The notes under the pieces: model-generated
Database searches by the model: none
Told to the model about the DNA's origin: nothing
Seen by the model: only the letters and a program-made list of their open reading frames with translations
NCBI RefSeq assembly: GCF_017875645.1
Contig: NZ_JAGGMR010000001.1
Location: forward strand, 5,022,001 to 5,086,000
DNA length: 64,000 bases
Direction: 5' to 3'
Origin: Nocardia goodfellowii
GTDB lineage: Bacteria; Actinomycetota; Actinomycetes; Mycobacteriales; Mycobacteriaceae
Shown: piece after piece, positions 60,901 to 64,000 of the stretch
How positions within the stretch are numbered: the stretch's first letter is position 1
Layout of the letters: every line of letters begins with the position of its first letter
Program-made: the position numbers and the translations under genes

Positions 60901-63900
60901 AGCCGTGCTGGCTCAGCATCCCTCGGTGCGGCAGGCCGTGGTGATCGCCGCCGAGATCGGCACCGGCGGTCAGCGATTGCTCGGGTACGTGGTCGCCGAC
61001 CGGAGCAGTGCCGGGCTCGACGTGGCTCAGGTCCGCGCCTTCGCGGCCGAGCGGTTGCCGGACTACATGGTGCCGGCGGCGGTGACGGTGCTCGAGTCCG
61101 TGCCGTTGACGGCCAACGGGAAACTGGATCGCGCCGCGTTGCCCGAGCCGGAATTGGTGTCCTCGGTGCGCTATCGGGCGCCGGGGACCAGCCGGGAACA
61201 GGCGCTGGCCGAGTTGTTCGCCGAAATCCTGGAAATCGGGCGGGTCGGCGTCGACGACAGCTTCTTCGAGCTGGGCGGCCACTCGTTGCTGGCCACCCGC
61301 CTGGTGAGCCGGATCCGGGCGGTGCTGGGCGTGGAGGTCCCGATCCGGACGGTCTTCGACGCCCCGACCGTCGCGCAGCTGGCGAGCCGGCTCGATGCCG
61401 GGCGACAGGTGCGGACCTTGCTGGCGCCCCGGCCGCGGCCGGAGATCGTCCCGCTGTCGTTCGCGCAGCGGCGGCTGTGGTTCATCCATCGGCTGGAAGG
61501 ACCCTCCGCTACCTACAACATCCCGCTCGCCGTGCGGTTGCGCGGCGTGGATGTGTCGGTGCTGCGTCAGGCGATCGACGATGTGGTCGCTCGGCACGAG
61601 AGCCTGCGCACCTCCTTCGTGGAAGTGGGCGGCGTGCCCGCGCAGCGGGTGGTCGACGCCGCCGACGCCGAGGTTCCCTTCACGGTGACCGATGTGCGGC
61701 CCGCCGACGTCGAGGCCGCGGTCACCGAGGCGGTGCGATACGGCTTCGATCTGTCGACGCAGATCCCGATCCGGGTCACGGTGGTGCGCAGCGACGCCGA
61801 GGAGTGTGTGCTGGTGCTGCTGATCCATCACATCGCCGGTGACGGCTGGTCGATGGGCCCGCTGTTGCGGGACCTGGCTACGGCCTATTCGGCACGACTG
61901 GAACAACGAGCGCCCGGGTGGCGGCCGTTGCCGGTGCAGTACGTCGATTACGCGTTGTGGCAACAGGAATTGCTGGGTTCGCCGGAGGACCCGGACAGCG
62001 TCCTGGCCCAGCAGTTCGACTACTGGCGGGCCGAACTCGACGGACTGCCCGAGCAGCTGCGGCTGCCGTTCGACCGGCCCCGGCCGCGAGTGGCGAGCTA
62101 TCGCGGCGACCTGGTGCTGTTCGGCATCGACGCCGAGGTGCGCGCCGGGGTGGAGCGGGTGGCCGCCGGCGCCGGTGCGACGGTGTCGATGGTGTTGCAG
62201 TCGGCGCTGGCGGTGCTGTTGTCCAAACTCGGTGCGGGCGAAGACATTCCGATCGGCGCGCCGATCGCGGGTCGCACCGATGACGCGCTGACCGATCTGG
62301 TCGGCTTCTTCGTCAATACCTGGGTGCTGCGCGCGGCGGTCGCTCCGGATGTCTCGTTCACCGAGATCGTGGACCAGGTCCGGGCGAAATCACTGGCGGC
62401 CTACGAGAATCAGGACGCGCCGTTCGAGCTGCTGGTGGAGATGCTCAACCCGGTCCGGTCGGCGGCGCACCATCCGCTGTTCCAGGTGTCGCTGGCGTTC
62501 CAGAACAACGCCATGCCCACGATGGAGTTCTCCGGAGTCGAGTTCGAGCCGTTCAACGCCTCCATCGCGGCCTCGCGGTTCGACCTGTTCTTCAATATCG
62601 CGAATGCCCCGGCCGGCCAGCCGTGGGGCGGGTTCGTCGAATACGCGACGGACCTGTTCGACCGGTCCACCGTCGAGGCGATCGCGGCGCGACTGGTGCG
62701 CGTATTGCGTCAGGTGGTGTCCGACTCGTCCGTCCCGGTGCGGGCGATCGACGTGCTCGACAGCGGCGAGCAGGAATCGGTTCTGCGGCGGTGGAACAAC
62801 ACCGCCGTCGAGATCGACGCGAATCTCACGTTGATCGGCCTGTTCCAGGCGCGGGTGCGCAAGGCGCCGGATGCCGTCGCCGTAATGTGCGGCGATACCG
62901 AGATCTCGTATGAGGACCTGGCGGCTCGCGTGGATACGCTGGCGGCCAGGTTGGTGGCGCACGGAGTGGGGCCGGACAGCATTGTGGCGGTCGCGCTGCC
63001 CAGGTCGCTCGAGCTGATCGTGGCATTGCTGGGTGTATTGCGGGCCGGTGGCGGGTATCTGCCCATCGATCCGGGTTATTCGTCGGATCGGCTGGCCTAC
63101 ATCCTCGCCGACGCGTCGCCGGTTGTTCTGGTCAGCGATTCCGCAACCGCTCGCCTGCTGCCCGAGCACGGCGCGATACCGCACATCCACCTCGACGACC
63201 CCGACCTGACGCGGCCGAGCACGGTCGACGGCGTCGAGTTCGGTGCGTTGCGCCCGCAGCACCTGGCCTATGTGATCTACACGTCCGGATCGACCGGCGT
63301 GCCGAAAGGCGTGGCGGTTACGCACCGCAACGCGGTGAATCTCGTGTCCCAGGCGTGGCAGGCCGAGACCGGCGATCGGGTGCTGATGCATTCTTCGGTC
63401 GCCTTCGATGCGTCGAGCTATGAGATCTGGCCCGCCCTGTGCGGCGGCGCGGCGCTGGTGGTGGCCAGTGCGCAGCGGTCGGACCCGGCGGAGATCACGC
63501 ACCTGGTCCAGACCCGGGCGGTGACGAAGATGTTCGCGACCCCGCCGCTGTTGTCGGCGTTGTTCGAATATTCGGATTCGTTGCCGGACAACAGTTTCCA
63601 GAGCCTGCGCCAGGTCAATACCGGAGCCGACTCGTTGACCGGCGGAGTCGTCGAGGCGGTGCGGTCCAGGTGGGGCGGAGTCCGGATGGACAACCTGTAC
63701 GGCCCGACCGAGGCGACGGTTTACGTGACGGCCTTCAACGTGCCGGACCAGATGCCGGGCACGGTCGTGCCGATCGGAACGCCGGTCGCCAATACGCGCG
63801 TCTACGTGCTGGATTCAGGGTTGACCCCGGTGCCGGTCGGAGTGACGGGGGAGTTGTACGTGGCGGGTGCGCAATTGGCGCGCGGCTACCACGGCAAGGC

Positions 63901-64000
63901 GGGGCTGACCGCGGCCCGGTTCGTCGCCGATCCGTTCGATCCCGCCGGTGGCCGGTTGTACCGGACCGGCGATGTCGTGCGCTGGAACGCCGGCGGCCAG
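45752..64000 (+). CDS. Nonribosomal peptide synthetase, five modules visible, 3' end outside window
   Basis: The frame from GTG 45752 stays in register to the last base (6083 codons), checked at conserved motifs along its length. Approximate domains by residue: C5 1-440, A5 455-970, PCP5 985-1060, C6 1075-1515, A6 1530-2040, PCP6 2045-2115, E6 2125-2600, C7 2630-3070, A7 3085-3590, PCP7 3595-3665, E7 3675-4150, C8 4180-4620, A8 4635-5135, PCP8 5145-5210, C9 5230-5665, A9 5680 to the edge. Carrier serines: S1023, S2080, S3628, S5178. PCP6 and PCP7 carry GGDS, the form that precedes epimerases; PCP5 and PCP8 carry GGHS. C7 and C8 open [13 protein letters not shown], the type that accepts a D-configured donor. 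A9 is cut just after motif A7 (LYRTGD). No docking domain at the N-terminus. Confidence 0.95.
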   Translation, partial: MIPLSFAQRRLWFIHRLEGPSATYNMPLTVRLAGAFEAPAFAAAVTDVVARHESLRTIFVESDGVPAQQVLELDQIEVPVTVTDVAPDELARAVTAATGYAFDLSSEIPIRTTVFRCGDDECVLVLLIHHIAGDGWSMTPLLRDLSEAYAARRQGRKPEWEPLPVQYVDYTLWQQELLGSPSDPESLLSRQFDYWRSELDGLPEQLRLPTDRPRPRVASYAGDLLVRGIDGRTRAGLERLAAREGATASMVLQSALAVLLFKLGAGEDIPIGSPIAGRTDDALNDLVGFFINTWVLRTRVSGTVSFTEILGQVKAKALAAYENQELPFELLVELLNPARSAAHHPLFQVLLSMQNNVAPTLELAGVGFEPYVLDAKTSRFDLTFNIGESIAAEHTNGDVPGWDMNIEYSTDLFDRSTVEAMATRFVRILRSIAADPDVPVGSIDVLEDEERVRVLDRWNATGLEVPETTLVELFQARVDRAPETVAVVCGDTELTYGELDLRADRLADALVALGVGPDSIVAVALPRSAELLVALLAVSKAGGGYLPIDPAYPSDRLAFVLDDAAPVAVVTDRATAKVLPDNAIPRLHLEEVDAARRPAAVSRRLPVSRNLAYVIYTSGSTGVPKGVGITHHNVVNLVAQAWSVASGDRVLMHSSIAFDASTYEIWPALCGGATLVVAAEQRSDPAEITRLVENHSVTQLFATPPLLAALVEHSSSLPGSPLHSLREVHTGADTLAAGLVRAVHTEFGAVQLANLYGPTEATVDVTAYRVPHGGSDTVVPIGAPVANMRAYVLDSSLAPVPIGVAGELYVAGAQLARGYHGKPGLTAARFVADPFDPDAGRLYRTGDVVRWNADGQLEFAGRVDDQVKIRGFRVEPGEVETVLAQHPSVSQAVVVARDTETGGKQLVGYVVADRRSAEGEVRAEGNGQADAGELDGAEVRRFAAERLPDFMVPMVVLVIDAVPLTATGKLDRAALPVPDLRSVLRYRAPRTPEEHRLAELYADILGLDQVGVDDSFFALGGHSLLATRLASRIRAELGAEVAIRTIFDAPTVAQLATRLDTGVPVRPAVSVRPRPETVPLSFAQRRLWFIHRLQGPSATFNIPLAVRSRGLDVPAMRAAIGDVVARHESLRTIFAETDGVPVQRILDPGGIEVPFTESEPDPTEVAAAVTAAARYTFDITVEIPIRADVFRCGDDECVLLLLIHHIAGDGWSMGPLLRDLSVAYSARLAGREPQWHPLPVQYVDYTLWQRELLGEPDDSASLVARQFEYWRGELDGLPEQLRLPTDRSRPQVASYRGDVVPFGIEPEIRTAVERLASRAGATVSMVLQAAMAVLLRKLGAGADIPLGTPIAGRTDDNLADLVGYFANTWVLRADVAPAMSFTEVLGQVRAKALSAYEHQDVPFELLVELLNPPRSAAHHPLFQVSLAFQNNALPALELPGVDFEPYTVSVAASRFDLFFNIADAPAGQRWSGLVEYATELFDRSTVEAMAARLVRLLDLVGSNPDVPVGCIDVLDRGERDQVLRRWNDTASVPTDTTLVELVRAQAARTPDALAVVCGTTELTYQDLDFRAARLARVLVMHGAGPDQVVAVALPRSAGLIVATLAVLRAGGAYLSIDPTYPSDRLAFILDDAAPVAVVTESMTAELLPETATPHICLDAPDFIEALEAGDLTMLDSAGAPAPENLAHVIYTSGSTGVPKGVGITHRNVVNLVGRAWSGGAGDRVLVHSSVAFDASTFEIWPALCGGATLVVTKEQRSDPIEIADLIEARSVTKMFATPPLLSALLDHVESLPGTPLRSLRRIVSGGAQLTSAVVRRLNSRYADVQVLNGYGPTETTACVTDYAAGIELGATVPIGRPSANVRVFVLDSGLAPVPVGVPGELYVAGAQVARGYQGQPGLTAARFVADPFDPAGGARMYRTGDIVRWTASGQLEFEARVDDQVKIRGYRVEPGEVETALTQHPSVSRAVVVVGANAAGGNQLIGYVVADGAALDGAEVREFAAGRLPEFMVPAVVMVIDSVPLTANGKLDRAALPEPDFAASARYRAPRTDSERVLTTVFAEVLGLDRVGVDDSFFELGGDSIRSIQVVSRARSLGVEISPRQMFEHRTAAGLAAVARDRSAAAAVSVELPGGGVGWMPLLPVARFVRESVAGFDRFTQSLSLDLPVGIDRAGLLATLSAVFDRHDVLRSRLVEDERGAGLEVAPVGAIDVAPLLRQVEIVTGAESSAARERQEVAAAAGRLAPSAGVMTQFVWFDAGPTRAGKLAIVAHHLVIDGVSWRILVPDLAFAWQAVAAGSTPVLSGSGTSARGWAHGLAERASDRTLVAQLPWWRSVLEGPDPLVGARPLDLAIDVMGTVHRVGVQIPARETEALLTVLPGLFHGGVEDGLLAALAAAVTRWRGGQGVCEDTVLVRLEGHGREEGTVPGADLSSTVGWFTSVFPVRLRTAGTDWDQLCAGGTAAAGLFKSVKEQLRAVPDKGIGFGLLRYLNPETAVELEKYSTGQIGFNYLGRFTSTDLLPQRLQGLGWTPSSDGVGAGAAPDPDMPVLSALDVTAVVVDTGAGPVLEAAFAAPAGVLDRAETANLAELWRSAVMGLAQHAMTSGAGGLTPSDVSLVRLGQNEIEVLEQRYPRLVDVWPLTSMQSGLLFHQAMAESGFDSYHMQVVFGLTGRVDPARMRAAGQALLDRYPNLRAGFAAGPRGELVQIVVEGVELPWRVLDLRASDEADRDAAFEQLLAADRDAHFDMAVPPLLRLTLVLTGEHRSELVLTSHHALLDGWSLPLLMRDLLVLYGSGGSAAALPRTPDYRVFLKWLREQDSRAGVQAWIEELDGVHEPTLLASATGSAEGGGIERVEVPLDADTAALVNQRAGGLGVTANTVVQAAWGILLAAMTGRRDVVVGATVSGRPPTIPDVDSMVGLFINTVPVRVRFGPRDTLTEVLTGLQARQVALLDQHHVGLSEIHQAMGLNVLFDTLIGFESYPVDQAGIGAAASTSGIAIADLRSDAPTHYPLTIFAAANPELQLRFEYRGDAFDRRTVEAMAARLARIVRQVVVDPNVPARSIDLLGAEERETVLRRWNDTAAEIPDATLDGLFRAQVARTPDAVAVMHADSELTYRELDARAERLTQILLARGVGPDDIVAVALPRSADLLVALCAVLKAGGAYLPIDPAYPSDRLAYVLTDADPVVVLTDSATARLLPDTAPHLYLDALDSLEVAAAGPGRVVATTPQNLAYVIYTSGSTGVPKGVGITHRNVVNLVAQAWSVASGDRVLMHSSIAFDASTYEIWPALCGGATLVVAGEQRSDPVEIARLAESRSVTKMFATPPLLAALVEHSESLPGTPFQSLRQVNTGADSLSRGLVEAMRAGWGDLRIDNLYGPTEATVDVTALVVPPAVESAVVSIGAPVANTRVYVLDSWLMPVPVGVAGELYVASTQLARGYHGKAGLTAARFVADPFDAAGGRLYRTGDVVRWNADGQLEFAGRVDDQVKIRGFRVEPGEVETVLAQHPSVHQAVVVARVIGTGAKQLVGYVVADRTNPAGDELDGAQVRAFAAERLPDFMVPTVVLIIDSVPLTPTGKLDRAALPEPELSSSTRYRAPRNDQERVLAGVFAEVLGLERVGVDDSFFELGGDSIRSIQVVSRARELGVEISPREVFEHRTAAALAAVSSGRAAAVPVLAELPGGGVGWMPLLPVARFVRAIGGTSFDGFSQSLLLDLPVGIDRAGLTATLSAVIDRHDMLRARLVDDERGAGLDVAPVGAVAVDRLVRRVEIATVDDTAGAVVSELAAAAGQLAPAAGTMVRFVWFDAGPTRAGKLAIVAHHLVIDGVSWRILLPDLALAWQAVSAGSTPVLTGSGTSVRRWAHGLVEQAGRPERVAELPRWRSVLDGPDPMLGRRPLDPRIDVMATARNIQVQIPLAETETLLTELPALFHGGVEDGLLAALAAAVTRWRHDRGVRADSVLVRLEGHGREEGAVPGADLSNTVGWFTSVFPVRLAAETEWDQLCAGGPAAGRLFKSVKEQLRAVPDKGIGFGLLRYLNPETAVELEKYSTGQIGFNYLGRFTSTDLLPQRLQGAGWTPAVDAGQLITALDPATSAMPVLSVLDVNAMVVDTDAGPVLQAVFAAPREVLAEDEIRELAELWRSAVSGMARHAVTSGSGGLTPSDVSLVRLGQDEIEVLEQRYPRLVDVWPLTSMQSGLLFHQELAGSGFDAYHMQVVFGLAGAVDPIRLRAAGQALLDRYPNLRVAFAADRAGTPIQVVVDNVGLPWRVVDLRDLEPDDRATALAGVLAEDLDAHFDTEVPPLLRLTLAPMTAQRSELVLTAHHVLLDGWSMPLLIQDLLRLYASGADNTALPQAPDYTEFLKWLSRQDSAAGVAAWSHELAGVQEPTLLAGADPGGNASSAGVERIEVPLPAETATALSRQAAALGLTVNTVVQGGWGMLLAASTGRHDVIAGATVSGRPPSIAGVDAMVGLFINTVPVRVRFGPRDTVADVLTDVQARQVALLDHHHVGLSDIHQATGLNILFDTLIAFESYPVDQAGIGAATTSSGLVITDPRPNTPSHYPLTLIANATPALTLHLEYRTDVFDRGTAEALGARLGRILAQVAQDLSAPVRAIDVLGGDERELVLRKWNDTAAEFPGTSIVDLIRTRVAATPDAIAVVSADAELTYRELDTRAERLACELRSQGVGPEVVVAVALPKSADLIVALLAVLKAGGGYLPIDPAYPSDRLAFILADAAPVVIVTERAVAHTLPESGTPRFYLDAIESDGRDERARGDHLPAVRPESLAYLIYTSGSTGVPKGVAVTHHNLRNLASQGWSTGPGERVLMHSSVAFDASTYEVWPALISGGAVVVAGAERSDPGEITALIADCSVTRMFATPALLSAVLDYADDLPGNVFRSLKQVIAGGAELPSGLVSRLRDRLGGARLNNGYGPTESTVFATIFDVDDVSAVPVPIGTPLANMRAYVLDSALTPVPVGVPGELYMAGTQLARGYHGKAGLTAARFVANPFDPAGGRLYRTGDVVRWNSDGQLEFAGRVDDQVKIRGFRVEPGEVEAVLAQHPSVRQAVVIAAEIGTGGQRLLGYVVADRSSAGLDVAQVRAFAAERLPDYMVPAAVTVLESVPLTANGKLDRAALPEPELVSSVRYRAPGTSREQALAELFAEILEIGRVGVDDSFFELGGHSLLATRLVSRIRAVLGVEVPIRTVFDAPTVAQLASRLDAGRQVRTLLAPRPRPEIVPLSFAQRRLWFIHRLEGPSATYNIPLAVRLRGVDVSVLRQAIDDVVARHESLRTSFVEVGGVPAQRVVDAADAEVPFTVTDVRPADVEAAVTEAVRYGFDLSTQIPIRVTVVRSDAEECVLVLLIHHIAGDGWSMGPLLRDLATAYSARLEQRAPGWRPLPVQYVDYALWQQELLGSPEDPDSVLAQQFDYWRAELDGLPEQLRLPFDRPRPRVASYRGDLVLFGIDAEVRAGVERVAAGAGATVSMVLQSALAVLLSKLGAGEDIPIGAPIAGRTDDALTDLVGFFVNTWVLRAAVAPDVSFTEIVDQVRAKSLAAYENQDAPFELLVEMLNPVRSAAHHPLFQVSLAFQNNAMPTMEFSGVEFEPFNASIAASRFDLFFNIANAPAGQPWGGFVEYATDLFDRSTVEAIAARLVRVLRQVVSDSSVPVRAIDVLDSGEQESVLRRWNNTAVEIDANLTLIGLFQARVRKAPDAVAVMCGDTEISYEDLAARVDTLAARLVAHGVGPDSIVAVALPRSLELIVALLGVLRAGGGYLPIDPGYSSDRLAYILADASPVVLVSDSATARLLPEHGAIPHIHLDDPDLTRPSTVDGVEFGALRPQHLAYVIYTSGSTGVPKGVAVTHRNAVNLVSQAWQAETGDRVLMHSSVAFDASSYEIWPALCGGAALVVASAQRSDPAEITHLVQTRAVTKMFATPPLLSALFEYSDSLPDNSFQSLRQVNTGADSLTGGVVEAVRSRWGGVRMDNLYGPTEATVYVTAFNVPDQMPGTVVPIGTPVANTRVYVLDSGLTPVPVGVTGELYVAGAQLARGYHGKAGLTAARFVADPFDPAGGRLYRTGDVVRWNAGGQ
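47581..47785 (+). repeat. A5 core block, near-identical to A7
   Basis: 205 bp from motif A3 through motif A4 matches 55432-55636 at constant offset 7,851 bp with about eight differences. Confidence 0.75.
48943..53560 (+). other. NRPS module 6: C, A, PCP, epimerase
   Basis: C has HHIAGDG (H1204). The A pocket reads D-A-F-F-V-G-G-A-C-K, close to module 4. PCP6 GGDS (S2080) is followed by an epimerase with HHLVIDG (H2268), [24 protein letters not shown] and [10 protein letters not shown]. Residue 6 is predicted D. Confidence 0.88.
53160..53274 (+). repeat. Epimerase E6 segment identical to E7
   Basis: 115 bp encoding [16 protein letters not shown] to FNYLG are identical to 57801-57915 (offset 4,641 bp). 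A second shared block at about 53560-53690 pairs with about 58207-58337 and spans the E-C linker. Confidence 0.78.
55432..55636 (+). repeat. A7 core block, near-identical to A5
   Basis: Partner of 47581-47785; both lead into the same GADTL/GADSL pocket class. Confidence 0.75.
57801..57915 (+). repeat. Epimerase E7 segment identical to E6
   Basis: Partner of 53160-53274. Together with the E-C linker block it indicates duplication or gene conversion between modules 6 and 7. Confidence 0.78.
58208..61400 (+). other. NRPS module 8: D-accepting C, A, PCP
   Basis: C8 has SMQSGLLFH and HHVLLDG (H4318). The A pocket reads D-A-Y-F-I-G-G-V-F-K, identical to module 2 by the same reading. PCP8 GGHS (S5178), no epimerase, so residue 8 stays L. 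Confidence 0.85.
60101..60469 (+). repeat. A8 core block, copy 2 of the 369-bp repeat
   Basis: Partner of 35541-35909, same length, about 97% identical by hand count, with the same T-rich codon use. It covers the substrate-pocket positions 235 to 301, so it sets specificity. Confidence 0.85.
61401..64000 (+). other. NRPS module 9 (partial): C, truncated A
   Basis: C9 has [13 protein letters not shown] and HHIAGDG (H5359), the type for an L-configured donor, consistent with module 8 lacking an epimerase. The A pocket up to the cut reads D-A-Y-F-N-G-L-V-Y, the module 3 class. The window ends just after motif A7; the final lysine motif, PCP and anything beyond are not visible. Confidence 0.82.

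Overview
This is about 64 kb of very high-GC DNA with GTG starts, ATGA and GTGA gene overlaps and G/C-ending codons. The gene families (LemA, LAL-type LuxR regulators, PadR, OpuC-type transporter, giant NRPS genes) point to a mycolic-acid actinomycete. Nocardia is my best guess, but no marker gene settles it. I saw no rRNA, tRNA, CRISPR array, transposase, integrase or attachment site.

Layout. (1) 1-2879: the C-terminal part of glycerol kinase, convergent with a lemA/DUF3137-like pair. (2) 2954-12117: a nutrient-uptake and hexarate-catabolism block. A five-gene peptide-type (Dpp/Opp) ABC importer lies divergent to a LysR regulator, followed by 5-dehydro-4-deoxyglucarate dehydratase and a 2,5-dioxovalerate-type aldehyde dehydrogenase. 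(3) 12144-25026: accessory and housekeeping genes. These are a small hypothetical protein, a spermidine-synthase-like protein, a glycogen-debranching-type glycosidase, a 47-residue membrane protein, a membrane-fused phthalate-dioxygenase-reductase-like protein in an operon with a PadR repressor (with a perfect 18-bp palindrome at its promoter), a TauE-type permease, an AlaDH/carboxyethylornithine-synthase-like dehydrogenase, an atypical SDR, a 911-aa LAL regulator and an unknown protein. (4) 25160-29848: a TauD-type dioxygenase followed by a translationally coupled OpuC-type compatible-solute importer of four genes. (5) 29849-30551: a gene-free region, likely the left edge of the biosynthetic cluster. 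(6) 30552-64000: two enormous collinear NRPS genes.

The NRPS genes are the centre of the window. The first (5067 aa) reads C-A-PCP / C-A-PCP / C-A-nMT-PCP / C-A-nMT-PCP. The second overlaps it by GTGA and stays open for 6083 codons to the window edge, reading C-A-PCP / C-A-PCP-E / C-A-PCP-E / C-A-PCP / C-A(truncated). Together they predict at least nine residues: position 1 is threonine (pocket DFWNIGMVHK), 3 and 4 are N-methylated, and 6 and 7 are D-configured. The first C domain is divergent and probably takes an acyl or aryl starter, so an N-acylated (lipo)peptide is a reasonable inference. The other eight A domains fall into three pocket classes, all with Asp-Ala-Tyr/Phe and Phe278, that do not match code entries I can recall. 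The cluster runs past the right edge; no thioesterase, MbtH protein or acyl-ligase is visible here.

The NRPS region also records recent domain recombination. A 369-bp block of A2 recurs in A8 at about 97% identity with sharp edges, and shorter near-identical blocks link A5/A7 and E6/E7. The border between the two NRPS genes lies inside a PCP-C linker and may be a frameshift split of one ancestral gene of more than 11,000 codons.
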